Source of the DNA: Leeia aquatica
GTDB taxonomy: Bacteria > Pseudomonadota > Gammaproteobacteria > Burkholderiales > Leeiaceae
Direction: 5' to 3'
Length of the DNA stretch: 64,000 bases
Assembly (NCBI RefSeq): GCF_012641365.1
Contig: NZ_JABAIM010000001.1
Span: forward strand, 496,001 to 560,000
The position numbers and the translations under genes were made by a program. A model generated the notes under the pieces. That model ran no database searches and was not told the DNA's origin. It saw nothing but the letters and a program-made list of their open reading frames with translations. Shown piece by piece: positions 9,448 through 18,570 of the stretch. The stretch's first letter is position 1; every line of letters begins with the position of its first letter.

Positions 9448-10689
9448 TTACGCCAGCGGCTGGGTTTCCTTGTCCAGCTCGAAGGCCTTGTGCAGCACAC
9501 GTACCGCCAGCTCCATATATTTCTCGTCGATGCCGACGGAAATCTTGATCTCGGAGGTGGTGATCATCTGGATGTTGATGCCCTCTTCTGCCAGTGCGCG
9601 GAACATGGTGCTGGCAACACCGGCGTGGGAACGCATGCCGATACCCACCACTGACACCTTGGCGATGTCTGCCGAGCCGGTCACGCTGGCGCCACCGATG
9701 TGGGAGAGGCTCTCTTCCAGGATGGCCTTGGCCTTCTGGAAGTCATTACGGTGCACGGTAAAGGAGAAGTCCGTAGTGCCGTCGTGGCTGATGTTCTGGA
9801 TGATCATGTCCACATCCACATTGGCATCCGCTACCGGGCCGAGGATCTGGAAGGCAATGCCCGGCTTGTCCGGTACACCGCGCACGGTAATCTTGGCTTC
9901 GTCGCGGTTGAAGGCGATGCCGGAGACGATCGGTTTTTCCATGGAGTCTTCTTCCTCAAACGTAATCAGGGTACCTTCGCCCGGGTCGTCCATGAAGCTG
10001 GACAACACACGCAGCTTGACCTTGTATTTGCCGGCAAATTCTACCGAGCGGATTTGCAGCACCTTGGAGCCGAGGCTGGCCATTTCCAGCATCTCTTCAA
10101 AGGTGACGGTCGGCAGCCGTTTGGCTTCCGGTACGATGCGCGGATCGGTGGTGTATACCCCGTCCACGTCGGTATAGATCTGGCACTCGTCTGCCTTGAG
10201 TGCAGCCGCCAGTGCCACACCGGTGGTGTCCGAGCCGCCCCGGCCCAGCGTGGTGATGTTGCCGCCGGGGTCCATGCCCTGGAAGCCCGCCACGATCACG
10301 ATGGTGTCGTTGTCGAGATCCGAGCGCATGCGCTCGGTGTCAATATGTTCAATACGTGCCTTGGTATAGGCATCGTCGGTACGAATGCACACCTGCCCGC
10401 CGGTGTAGCTTTTGGCTTTGTATCCGAGGTCTTGCAGGGCCATGGCCAGCAGCGCGATGGTGACTTGCTCTCCAGTGGAGACCATCACATCCAGTTCACG
10501 CGGGTCCGGGCTGGCCTGCACTTCCTTGGCGAGGGCAATCAGGCGGTTGGTTTCGCCGCTCATGGCGGAGACCACCACCACCAGCTGGTGTCCGGCTTGC
10601 TTGAACCGGGCGACCCGCTTGGCGACGTTCTTGATTCGTTCCGGCGTACCAACCGAGGTTCCGCCGTATTTCTGTACGATGAGCGCCAT
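9448..10689 (-). CDS. lysC: Aspartokinase
   Basis: Phosphorylates aspartate, the first step toward Lys, Thr, Met and diaminopimelate. At 413 aa it is a monofunctional, class-II-like aspartokinase: a kinase domain with N-terminal KYGGTSVG, GFQGMDPGGNITTLGRGGSD, and TDVDGVYTTDPRIV, then two C-terminal ACT domains (from about 265) for feedback control. ATG 10689 matches the conserved MALIVQKYGG start with GGAAA 6 nt upstream; a longer frame to 10713 is unlikely. A possible -10 (TAGAAT, minus, 10732-10737) lies about 40 bp upstream, leaving no room for a lysine riboswitch. Confidence 0.97.
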   Translation of the reverse strand: MALIVQKYGGTSVGTPERIKNVAKRVARFKQAGHQLVVVVSAMSGETNRLIALAKEVQASPDPRELDVMVSTGEQVTIALLAMALQDLGYKAKSYTGGQVCIRTDDAYTKARIEHIDTERMRSDLDNDTIVIVAGFQGMDPGGNITTLGRGGSDTTGVALAAALKADECQIYTDVDGVYTTDPRIVPEAKRLPTVTFEEMLEMASLGSKVLQIRSVEFAGKYKVKLRVLSSFMDDPGEGTLITFEEEDSMEKPIVSGIAFNRDEAKITVRGVPDKPGIAFQILGPVADANVDVDMIIQNISHDGTTDFSFTVHRNDFQKAKAILEESLSHIGGASVTGSADIAKVSVVGIGMRSHAGVASTMFRALAEEGINIQMITTSEIKISVGIDEKYMELAVRVLHKAFELDKETQPLA

Positions 10690-10919
10690 TGCCTGTTTCC
10701 GATGCAGAATCAACTAGTCAAAAGAGGGTTTATTCTACTGCAGGCACGCCGTTTGCGGCGACCTGCGCTTAGAAAAAAATGCCTGTTCGCATATAACCCC
10801 GGATTGTAAAGTCATCAGGGTTACATGACACTCCGTACTATCCCGGTCAGGCACGCATTTGACGCGAGCCCGCCCAGCGGGAGTACACTGTCGCCTTGCT
10901 GACTGCCCCGCCATTTCCC

Positions 10920-12710
10920 ATGACTTCTCCATTACGCCGTCTGTTGCAATATACCCGCCCGCACCGTCGTGACATCGTGCTGGGCACCACCTACTCCATC
11001 CTCAACAAATTTTTTGATGTGCTGCCGGAAGTGCTGATCGGGGTGGCGGTGGATGTGGTGGTCAACCGGCAGGATTCCTTCCTCGCCCGCATGGGGCTGA
11101 GCAGTGTCAGCATGCAGTTGCTGCTGCTGGGCCTGCTGACCGTGTTGATCTGGGGGGGCGAGTCGCTGTTCCAGTATCTGTATGAGGTTAAGTGGCGCAA
11201 CCTGGCGCAGACCATCCAGCATGGCTTGCGCATGGATGCCTACCGCCATGTTCAGCAGCTGGACATGAATTACTTTGAGAATCAGAGCACCGGCAAACTG
11301 CTGGGCATCCTAAATGATGACATCAACCAGATGGAGCGCTTCCTCAATGGCGGCATCAACGCCATCATCCAGGTATTTTGCTCCTCCATCCTGGTCAGCG
11401 CGGTGTTCTTCGTACTGGCACCCAAGATTGCGCTGATCGCGCTGCTGCCGGTGCCGCTGATTCTCTACGGTGCCTTCTGGTTCCAGCGTCGGCTGGAGCC
11501 GCGTTATGCCGTAGTGCGAGAAGCCGCCGGGGTGTTGAATGGCCGGCTGAACAACAACCTGCTGGGCATTGCCACCATCAAGAGCTTTGCCGCCGAAGAG
11601 CGTGAGGCCGAGCACATTGAGGCCGCCAGCAACATCTATCGCGAGCACAACCGGGCAGCGATCCGCTTTTCCTCGGCCATCACCCCGGTGATCCGCATGG
11701 CCATCCTGTCCGGCTTTGTGGCAACCCTGGTTTATGGCGGCATGCTGACCTTGAGCGGGGAGCTGGCCGTAGGCGGCTACAGCGTGCTGGTGTTCCTCAC
11801 CCAGCGCCTGCTATGGCCGTTGACCGGCCTCGCCGAAATCACCGATCTCTATCAACGTTCAATGGCCTCGACGCAGCGGGTGCTGAACCTGCTGGAGACG
11901 CCGCTGCACATCCCCTATGGTGGGCAAACCCTGTCGCGGGGTACGGTCAAAGGCCAGCTGCAGTTTGAAGGCCTGCATTTCGCCTATGGCGAACAAGCGG
12001 TACTGGATGGCGTAGAGGTAACGGTTCCCGCCGGGCAGACGGTGGCGTTTGTCGGCAGCACCGGCTCCGGCAAGAGCACACTGATCAAGCTGTTGCTGCG
12101 CTTTTATACCGCCCAACAAGGCCGCATCACCCTCGACGGGCAGGACATCCAGCAGCTGGACCTGCAAGGCCTGCGCCGCGCCATCGGTTACGTCAGCCAG
12201 GACACCTTTCTCACCGATGGCACGGTAGCCGAGAACATTGCCTACGGCTTGCCGGAGGCCAGCCGCGAGCAGATCATCGCCGCCGCCCAGGCTGCCGAAG
12301 CACATGCCTTCATCAGCCAGTTGCCGCAAGGCTACGATACCCGGGTGGGTGAGCGCGGGCAAAAGCTCTCCGGTGGACAGCGTCAGCGCATCGCACTGGC
12401 GCGGGCGGTGTTGAAAGACCCGCCGATTCTGGTGCTGGACGAGGCCACCTCGGCGGTGGACAACGAGACCGAAGCCGCCATCCAGCGCTCGCTGGATCAT
12501 CTGGTGGTGGGGCGTACCACGCTGATGATTGCGCACCGCCTCTCCACCATTCGCAACGCCCATTGCATCTATGTGCTGGAGCAAGGCCGTATCGTCGAGC
12601 ACGGCACCCATGACCAGCTGGTGGCAGCCAATGGCAGCTATGCCAGTTTGTGGCGCCTGCAGACGGGCCAACGTGACCCGGGCAACGATCTGGGCCTGGC
12701 TGCCCTCTGA
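10920..12710 (+). CDS. ABC exporter half-transporter (ABCB/MsbA type)
   Basis: Inner-membrane ABC exporter of 596 aa with a fused membrane and ATPase domain, working as a dimer. Transmembrane helices lie in residues about 20-310 and the nucleotide-binding domain in about 340-580: Walker A GSTGSGKST, Q-loop YVSQDTFL, signature LSGGQRQR, Walker B ILVLDEATSAVD, and H-loop IAHRLST. The long spacing and N-terminus resemble exporters such as multidrug or heavy-metal (ATM1-like) types; the substrate cannot be told. No Shine-Dalgarno is visible at ATG 10920. TACACT at 10884-10889 with TTGACG at 10859-10864 (19-bp spacer) is a possible promoter. gluQ follows after 8 bp. Confidence 0.92.
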   Translation: MTSPLRRLLQYTRPHRRDIVLGTTYSILNKFFDVLPEVLIGVAVDVVVNRQDSFLARMGLSSVSMQLLLLGLLTVLIWGGESLFQYLYEVKWRNLAQTIQHGLRMDAYRHVQQLDMNYFENQSTGKLLGILNDDINQMERFLNGGINAIIQVFCSSILVSAVFFVLAPKIALIALLPVPLILYGAFWFQRRLEPRYAVVREAAGVLNGRLNNNLLGIATIKSFAAEEREAEHIEAASNIYREHNRAAIRFSSAITPVIRMAILSGFVATLVYGGMLTLSGELAVGGYSVLVFLTQRLLWPLTGLAEITDLYQRSMASTQRVLNLLETPLHIPYGGQTLSRGTVKGQLQFEGLHFAYGEQAVLDGVEVTVPAGQTVAFVGSTGSGKSTLIKLLLRFYTAQQGRITLDGQDIQQLDLQGLRRAIGYVSQDTFLTDGTVAENIAYGLPEASREQIIAAAQAAEAHAFISQLPQGYDTRVGERGQKLSGGQRQRIALARAVLKDPPILVLDEATSAVDNETEAAIQRSLDHLVVGRTTLMIAHRLSTIRNAHCIYVLEQGRIVEHGTHDQLVAANGSYASLWRLQTGQRDPGNDLGLAAL

Positions 12711-12718
12711 GCCGCACC

Positions 12719-13642
12719 ATGAGCAGCCCGCCCTATGTTGGCCGCTTTGCCCCCTCGCCGACCGGTCTGCTGCACTTCGGATCGGTACTGGCGGCAATCG
12801 CCAGTTATCTGGATGCCCGGCAGCACGGCGGGCGCTGGCTGGTCCGCATGGAAGATCTCGACCCGCCGCGCGAGCAGCCCGGCGCTGCCGAGCACATCCT
12901 GCACACCCTGGAGGCGCTAGGCCTGCATTGGGATGGCGAAGTGATGTGGCAAAGCCGTCGTCACGAGCACTACCTGGCCGCCCTGCAGCAACTGGAAACC
13001 GCAGGCTGGGTTTACCCCTGTGGCTGTTCGCGCAAGGATGTTGCCTCACTGGCACACGCTGGGGTGGAAGGTCCGGTCTATCCGGATACCTGCCGCAACG
13101 GCATGCGCGGTGACGAGTTGCGCGGCTGGCGCGTCCGCACGCTGGACAGTCCCATCCACTTCCGCGACCGCATTCGCGGCCACCTGCAATACAATCTGCA
13201 CCGCGATCTGGGGGATTTCATCCTGCGCCGGGCCGATGGCCTGTTTGCCTATCAGCTGGCAGTGGTGGTGGATGATGCCGAGCAGGGCATCACCGAGGTC
13301 ATTCGCGGGGTGGACCTGCTGCACTCCACGCCACGGCAAATCTGGCTGCAACAATTACTGCACCGGCCCACGCCGCACTATGCCCATCTGCCGCTGGCAT
13401 TGAGCCAGCAAGGGCAAAAGTTGAGCAAGCAGAATCTGGCACTGCCGGTGGATGCCGCGCACGCGCCGCAGCTATGGTGGCTGGCCTTGCAGTTTCTGGG
13501 GCAACACCCGCCAGAAGCCCTGCTAGGGGCCGAGGTGGCAACCCTGCAGCAGTGGGCAATAACCCACTGGCAGCTCAACCGGGTACCGCGTGACAATCAG
13601 CCCGCGCCCACCGGGCTGGAAGGTAATGCATCCAGCATCTGA
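12719..13642 (+). CDS. gluQ: Glutamyl-Q tRNA(Asp) synthetase
   Basis: A truncated paralogue of glutamyl-tRNA synthetase that attaches Glu to the queuosine base of tRNA-Asp. At 307 aa it has only the catalytic domain, with no anticodon-binding part. The HIGH-like motif is APSPTGLLHFGS (about 12-23) and the KMSKS-like loop is GQKLSKQN. Zinc-ligand cysteines appear as CGC and later YPDTC, as in the family. MEDLDPPREQPGA is the family's typical ribose/ATP region. The 3' end overlaps the convergent receiver/Hpt gene by 46 bp. Confidence 0.95.
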   Translation: MSSPPYVGRFAPSPTGLLHFGSVLAAIASYLDARQHGGRWLVRMEDLDPPREQPGAAEHILHTLEALGLHWDGEVMWQSRRHEHYLAALQQLETAGWVYPCGCSRKDVASLAHAGVEGPVYPDTCRNGMRGDELRGWRVRTLDSPIHFRDRIRGHLQYNLHRDLGDFILRRADGLFAYQLAVVVDDAEQGITEVIRGVDLLHSTPRQIWLQQLLHRPTPHYAHLPLALSQQGQKLSKQNLALPVDAAHAPQLWWLALQFLGQHPPEALLGAEVATLQQWAITHWQLNRVPRDNQPAPTGLEGNASSI

Positions 13643-14394
13643 GTCAGCGTGTCCGCAAACACCGGATAATCCTGCAGCAGAATCGCCAAGTGCGCTTCAA
13701 TGGCAGGCCAGTCGCCTTTGGCCTTGGTCAGCAGGTCAATCTGGCGGCAGGGCTCATAGGGCGACACGGCAATAAAGTTGCCCAAAGCGCCTTTGAGGCT
13801 ATGCGCACGCTGCTGGGTGACGATGTAATCCCGCTCCCGCACGCTCAGTTGCAAGGCCGCCAGCCGCTCGGGCAGCTGAGCCAATAGCAGGCGCGCCGCT
13901 TCCTGCACCAGCTGCAGCGGTACACCCAGCTGCAACACTTGTTGCTCGATGGCCTGCTGCATGGGAGAAACAGGGGTTGCTGCGGTCTCGTTCGCCAGCG
14001 GCAAGGGCGCATAGGGCAAGGTCAGCACCGATTCCAGCGTTGCCATGTCCAGCGGCTTGGGCCAAACGCGCTGTGCCCCTGCTTGCAGGCAGGCCGCCTC
14101 CGACGGAAACCCCGAAGTGGCTTGCAATACCATACGGTGTGGTTGCGGGCACAACACGGCCAGCATCTGCAGCATGGCCAGCACGCCCTCGCCGTCAGGG
14201 GGGGCATCCAGCAGGATCAGGTCACAAGCCGGGGATGCGGTCTGGGGTTCAGCCAGCCGGGACAGGTGCACCCGGCAGCCAAAACGTTGCAGCATGCGCG
14301 GCAGGCTGGCCTGTGCGCCCACCTCCCCTTGCAACAACCAGACCTGCTGCGCCTGCCACATGCGGGACTCCTGTTCAGGTTCAATCAAAGGCAT
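13597..14394 (-). CDS. Receiver-like / Hpt phosphotransfer protein
   Basis: 265 aa with two signalling modules. Residues 15-125 look like a response-regulator receiver: the presumed phospho-acceptor is Asp63 in CDLILLDAPP, and Lys113 lies in VWPKPLD. The usual acidic pair on strand 1 is reduced to LLQGEVG, so the receiver may be degenerate. Residues 150-255 form a histidine phosphotransfer domain with His198 in QRAHSLKGALGNF. No kinase or output domain is present, suggesting a phosphorelay intermediate. It overlaps the radA stop by 14 bp upstream and gluQ by 46 bp at its convergent 3' end. Partner kinases are not in the window. Confidence 0.82.
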   Translation of the reverse strand: MPLIEPEQESRMWQAQQVWLLQGEVGAQASLPRMLQRFGCRVHLSRLAEPQTASPACDLILLDAPPDGEGVLAMLQMLAVLCPQPHRMVLQATSGFPSEAACLQAGAQRVWPKPLDMATLESVLTLPYAPLPLANETAATPVSPMQQAIEQQVLQLGVPLQLVQEAARLLLAQLPERLAALQLSVRERDYIVTQQRAHSLKGALGNFIAVSPYEPCRQIDLLTKAKGDWPAIEAHLAILLQDYPVFADTLTQMLDALPSSPVGAG

Positions 14395-15733
14395 GTTGCA
14401 ATGCCTGCTCCAGACGGGCGATTGAGAGCACCGTCATGCCCTCAATCGCCTGCTTGGGGGCATTGGCCGCAGGGACAATGGCATGGGTAAAGCCCAGCTT
14501 GGCAGCCTCGCGTAAACGCTCCTGCCCGCGCTGTACCGGCCGTATCTCCCCCGCCAGCCCCACTTCACCAAACACCACCAGTTTGTCCCGCAGCGGCTTA
14601 TTCTTGTAGGACGACACCACGGCCAGCAAGATGGCCAGATCGGCAGCCGGCTCGCTGATGCGCACCCCACCCACGGCATTGAGGAACACATCTTGGTCGA
14701 ACAAAGCCAGCCCAGTATGCCGATGCAATACCGCCAACAGCAAGGCCAAACGGTTCTGTTCCATACCATTGGCCAGTCGTTTCGGGTTCAAGGCGTGGGC
14801 ATCGTCCACCAGCGCCTGCACTTCCACCAGCAGCGGGCGCGTGCCTTCCTGTGTCACCAGCACGCAGCTGCCTGCCACCGGCTCGGCATGGCCCGAGAGG
14901 AACAGCGCCGAGGGATTGCTCACCCCGCGCAGCCCGCGTTCGGTCATGGCAAACACGCCCAGTTCGTTGACCGCACCAAAGCGGTTCTTGAAGGCGCGTA
15001 CCAGCCGGAAGCTGGAATGGGTGTCGCCTTCAAAATACAGTACGGTATCAACAATATGCTCCAGCACCCGGGGACCCGCCAGTGCTCCCTCCTTGGTCAC
15101 GTGTCCGACCAGCACCAGCGTGGTGCCGCTTTGCTTGGCATAGCGGGTAAGCTGTGCCGAGCATTCCCGCACCTGGGCCACGCTGCCGGGAGCGGAATTG
15201 AGGCTGTCCGAGTAGACGGTCTGGATCGAGTCAATCACGGCCAGATGGGGCTTGTGGGCCTCCAGCGTGGCCAGAATGCGCTCCAGCTGGATTTCCGCCA
15301 GCAGCTGAATGCCCTTCGACGGCAGCGCCAGCCGCTTGGCGCGCAGCGCCACCTGCTGGGCCGACTCTTCACCGCTGACGTACACCACCCGCATCTGGTC
15401 GGCCACGGCACTGAGCGCCTGCAGCAACAAGGTGGACTTGCCAATGCCGGGGTCGCCGCCCAGCAGCACCACGCCCCCCTCCACCAACCCGCCGCCCAGC
15501 ACGCGGTCAAACTCACCAATGCCGGTGGGCCGGCGCGGCACATCCTGAGCCTCCACCTGCTCCAGCGGCAGCAGCTGACTGGCCGCAGCCAGCCCCTGAA
15601 AACGGCTGCCGCGCGTCTCTACAGCGGTTTCCTGCAAACTGTTCCAGCTGTTGCAATGCGGGCACTGCCCCTGCCACTTGGGCGAACTGCCACCACAGGC
15701 ATTGCACACATACTGCACCTTGGCCTTGACCAT
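14381..15733 (-). CDS. radA: DNA repair protein RadA
   Basis: RecA-like ATPase that helps branch migration during recombination repair. At 450 aa it shows the N-terminal zinc finger (Cys10, 13, 24, 27), Walker A in GGDPGIGKSTL near residue 93, the RadA-specific KNRFGAVNELG motif, and a C-terminal Lon-protease-like domain (VGGVRISEPAADLAI, GEVGLAGEIRPV). All expected elements are intact. The receiver/Hpt gene overlaps its 3' end and is probably cotranscribed. Confidence 0.97.
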   Translation of the reverse strand: MVKAKVQYVCNACGGSSPKWQGQCPHCNSWNSLQETAVETRGSRFQGLAAASQLLPLEQVEAQDVPRRPTGIGEFDRVLGGGLVEGGVVLLGGDPGIGKSTLLLQALSAVADQMRVVYVSGEESAQQVALRAKRLALPSKGIQLLAEIQLERILATLEAHKPHLAVIDSIQTVYSDSLNSAPGSVAQVRECSAQLTRYAKQSGTTLVLVGHVTKEGALAGPRVLEHIVDTVLYFEGDTHSSFRLVRAFKNRFGAVNELGVFAMTERGLRGVSNPSALFLSGHAEPVAGSCVLVTQEGTRPLLVEVQALVDDAHALNPKRLANGMEQNRLALLLAVLHRHTGLALFDQDVFLNAVGGVRISEPAADLAILLAVVSSYKNKPLRDKLVVFGEVGLAGEIRPVQRGQERLREAAKLGFTHAIVPAANAPKQAIEGMTVLSIARLEQALQHAFD

Positions 15734-15879
15734 TCGTCTCGTCCTTCTTGCACCGTACGGGGTGCGGATTACAATTTTTTACCGCCCGTCACAGGCTGAT
15801 ACGTCTGTAGCAATCATGGACATGCTTTCTGCATGGTGGCAGTGCTACAGTGAGATCACCCTGAAATGGAGCCCTTACC

Positions 15880-17352
15880 ATGCAAGCTGTTCTGCGAACC
15901 CTGCCCCTGCTGCTTGGCCTGCACGCTGGCGTGCTGCTCGCCAAAGGCATGGGCGAAGACGAAGCGCGCCATCTGCTCAACCGCACCGGTTTCAGCCCGG
16001 ATTACCGGGCCATTCAGCAGTACGCGCTGCTCAGCCGGGAAGAAGGGGTAGATCGCCTGCTGAGCAGTGTGCAGACCCGCCCTGAAACCGAGCCGCCTGC
16101 CGAGATTGTGCAGTATACCCCGCCCTCAGCCATCAAGTCGCTGAGTGAAGACGCCAAGCGGGACTTCCGTCGTACCTTGCGGCAGCAAGGTGCACAATTG
16201 CAGGACTGGTGGCTGGGCGAAATGCTGACCACCCGTTCCCCGCTCACCGAGCGCCTGACCTTGCTGTGGCACAACCACTTCACCTCCAGCCTGGACAAGG
16301 TGAAAGAGCCGGTACTGATCTACAAGCAAAACCTGTTGCTGCGGCAACACGCGCTGGGCAACTTCGGCACCCTGCTGCATGCGGTCACGCGCGACCCCGC
16401 CATGCTGGTCTACCTGGACAATGCCCGTAGCAAGAAGGAACAGCCCAACGAAAACTATGCCCGCGAGGTGATGGAGCTGTTTGCGCTGGGTGAAGGTCAT
16501 TACACCGAGCAAGACATCCGTGAAGGCGCACGCGCATTGACCGGGCTCACCCTCAACCCGGACACTGGCGAAGCCATCTTTGCCCCCAAACGGCACGACA
16601 GCGGCGAGAAAACCCTGTTTGGCCAGCGTGGCCGCTATGACCCGGATACGTTTATCGACCGCATCTTGCAACAACCGGCCACCGCAGAATACGTCACCCG
16701 TCGCCTGTGGCGCGAGTTTGTCTCCCCCAGCCCGGACGAGAGAGAAGTGCAGCGGCTGGCACAACAATTCCGCCAGGATCAGCTGGAGATGAAGCCCCTG
16801 CTGCGGCGCATGCTGCTCAGCCCGGCGTTCTGGGACCCGAAAAACCGTGGCACGCTGGTGAAATCACCGGTTGAGCTGGTGGTGGGGACCCTGCGTCAGT
16901 TCCAGCCACATCTCTCCGGCAGTCAGGCCCTGGTGCGTGCCGCCGGCGGCATGGGGCAAGAGTTGTTCAACCCGCCCAACGTCAAGGGCTGGCCCGGCGG
17001 CAATGACTGGATCAATACCGCCACCCTACAGGCCCGCCGTCAGTTCCTCGACCAGGTTTTCCGAGGCAGAGACCTGCCGATGCCCGCCCCACAAATGGCG
17101 GACGCCCCCATGAGCAAGGGCGAGATGAGCAAGGGTGAACGTCAGACCCAGGTGCTGACCCGGGCGCTCAGCCGCATCGACATCAATGGTCAGCAATGGC
17201 TGCGCCAGTTTCCGGACAGCCCGACAGGGCGACAGCAGGTGCAACTCACGCTGCTGCCACTACCGGCCAGCGGCATGAAAGACAATACCGAGCCGATGAA
17301 TGAAGACTGGCTGCTGCAGCTGGTGCTGAGCCCAGCCTACCAGCTGAAGTAA
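15880..17352 (+). CDS. DUF1800 family exported protein
   Basis: 490 aa. An N-terminal signal-like segment (MQAVLRTLPLLLGLHAGVLLAKG) is followed by a DUF1800 domain: EARHLLNRTGF, LWHNHFTSSLDKV, MLVYLDNARSKKEQPNENYAREVMELF, and FNPPNVKGWPGG near the end. DUF1800 proteins are nearly always paired with a DUF1501 protein, as here 13 bp downstream; function is unknown, though both are predicted to be exported. GGAG lies 8 nt before the ATG. The region between it and radA (146 bp) probably holds divergent promoters. Confidence 0.9.
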   Translation: MQAVLRTLPLLLGLHAGVLLAKGMGEDEARHLLNRTGFSPDYRAIQQYALLSREEGVDRLLSSVQTRPETEPPAEIVQYTPPSAIKSLSEDAKRDFRRTLRQQGAQLQDWWLGEMLTTRSPLTERLTLLWHNHFTSSLDKVKEPVLIYKQNLLLRQHALGNFGTLLHAVTRDPAMLVYLDNARSKKEQPNENYAREVMELFALGEGHYTEQDIREGARALTGLTLNPDTGEAIFAPKRHDSGEKTLFGQRGRYDPDTFIDRILQQPATAEYVTRRLWREFVSPSPDEREVQRLAQQFRQDQLEMKPLLRRMLLSPAFWDPKNRGTLVKSPVELVVGTLRQFQPHLSGSQALVRAAGGMGQELFNPPNVKGWPGGNDWINTATLQARRQFLDQVFRGRDLPMPAPQMADAPMSKGEMSKGERQTQVLTRALSRIDINGQQWLRQFPDSPTGRQQVQLTLLPLPASGMKDNTEPMNEDWLLQLVLSPAYQLK

Positions 17353-17365
17353 CAAGGAGCCCCAC

Positions 17366-18502
17366 ATGCAACGCCGACACTTTCTGCAAGCCCTGTCTGC
17401 CAGCGCCCTGCTCTCCACCCTGCCGGGTACGGCCTGGGCCCGGGATGGCAAGGACTACCGCAAGCCGCTGATTCTGATTGAACTCAAAGGCGGCAACGAC
17501 GGCCTCAATACCGTGGTGCCCTATGCCGACCCGCTGTACGCCAGGCTGCGCCCCAAGCTGGCCCTGCCGCGTGACCAGATCCTGCAGCTGAACGGGCAGC
17601 TGGGCCTGCACCCGAAACTGCAGCCGCTGATGCCTTTCTGGCAGCAGCAGCAACTGGCCATCCTGCACAATGTGGGCTACCCGCAGCCCAATCAGTCCCA
17701 CTTTCGCTCCATTGAAATCTGGGATACCGCCAGCGATAGCCAGAGCTACCTGCCCGATGGCTGGCTGACCCGCCAATTCAGCAGCGAGCGGGTACCCGCC
17801 AGCTACGCAGCCGATGCGGCCATTCTCGGCAGCCAGACCCTTGGCCCGCTGCTGGGGCGCTCGCGCACCGTGGTGCTCGGCAGCCGCAAGCTGGAAGGCG
17901 GCATGATGGAAGACGGCATGGCAGGCCAGCAGGTCAGCGCGCTGGAGCATTTGCTGAAGGTGGAAACCGATATAGGCACCGCCGCACGCGGCCTGCACTA
18001 CGGCAAGGTGGACACCGAATTTCCCAAGACCGGCTTCGGCAGCGACCTCAAGCGCGTGGCCCAGCTGATCGCCGGCAATAGCCAGGTGGCCGCCTTCCGC
18101 CTGACACTGGGCAGCTTTGACACCCATACCAATCAGCTGGCCACCCAGGACCGGCTGTTGGGCGAACTGGCCGATGGCCTTGCAGCCCTGAGCCAGGCCC
18201 TGCAGACGATGGGCAAGTGGAACGACACCCTGATCCTCACCTATGCCGAGTTTGGCCGCCGGGTGGCTGAAAACGAAAGTGGCGGCACCGATCACGGCAT
18301 GGCCAATGCGCACTTTGCGCTGGGTGGCCGCGTCAAGGGTGGTTTTCACGGCGAAGGCCCGCGCCTGCACGATCTGGACAACGGCAACCTGCGCTACCAG
18401 ATCGACTTCCGCAGCGTCTACGCCAGCGTAATCGACCGCTGGTGGAACAGCGACAGCAGCCGGGTGCTGGGGCAACGCTACTCCCCCGTCGCCTTCATCT
18501 GA
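17366..18502 (+). CDS. DUF1501 family protein with Tat-type signal
   Basis: 378 aa. The N-terminus MQRRHFLQALSASALLSTLPGTAWA is a twin-arginine-like signal (RRHFLQ). The body shows DUF1501 (sulfatase/alkaline-phosphatase-like fold) motifs: ILIELKGGNDGLNTVVPY, GSFDTHTNQ, TLILTYAEFGRRVAEN, GGTDHGMANAHF. The GTDHG histidine lies where metal-binding residues sit in the related phosphatase superfamily. It forms a two-gene operon with the DUF1800 gene, with AAGGAG before the ATG. Substrate and role are unknown. Confidence 0.9.
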   Translation: MQRRHFLQALSASALLSTLPGTAWARDGKDYRKPLILIELKGGNDGLNTVVPYADPLYARLRPKLALPRDQILQLNGQLGLHPKLQPLMPFWQQQQLAILHNVGYPQPNQSHFRSIEIWDTASDSQSYLPDGWLTRQFSSERVPASYAADAAILGSQTLGPLLGRSRTVVLGSRKLEGGMMEDGMAGQQVSALEHLLKVETDIGTAARGLHYGKVDTEFPKTGFGSDLKRVAQLIAGNSQVAAFRLTLGSFDTHTNQLATQDRLLGELADGLAALSQALQTMGKWNDTLILTYAEFGRRVAENESGGTDHGMANAHFALGGRVKGGFHGEGPRLHDLDNGNLRYQIDFRSVYASVIDRWWNSDSSRVLGQRYSPVAFI

Positions 18503-18526
18503 GCGCTTGCCCCGCGTCCAACGGGC

Positions 18527-18554
18527 AGCCCCGCCCCCACGGCGCGGGGCTTTC
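18527..18554 (+). terminator. Possible terminator after the DUF1501 gene
   Basis: AGCCCCGC and GCGGGGCT form an 8-bp stem (18527-18534 with 18544-18551) followed by only three T. TACAAT at 18558-18563 just beyond it could be the -10 box of tsaB, giving a very short leader. Confidence 0.55.
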
Positions 18555-18570
18555 CCGTACAATAGCGGCC

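Noticed and set aside
10690-10895. Lysine riboswitch upstream of lysC
   Set aside because: The likely -10 box is only about 40 bp from the start, leaving no room for the aptamer, and no lysine-riboswitch motifs are visible.
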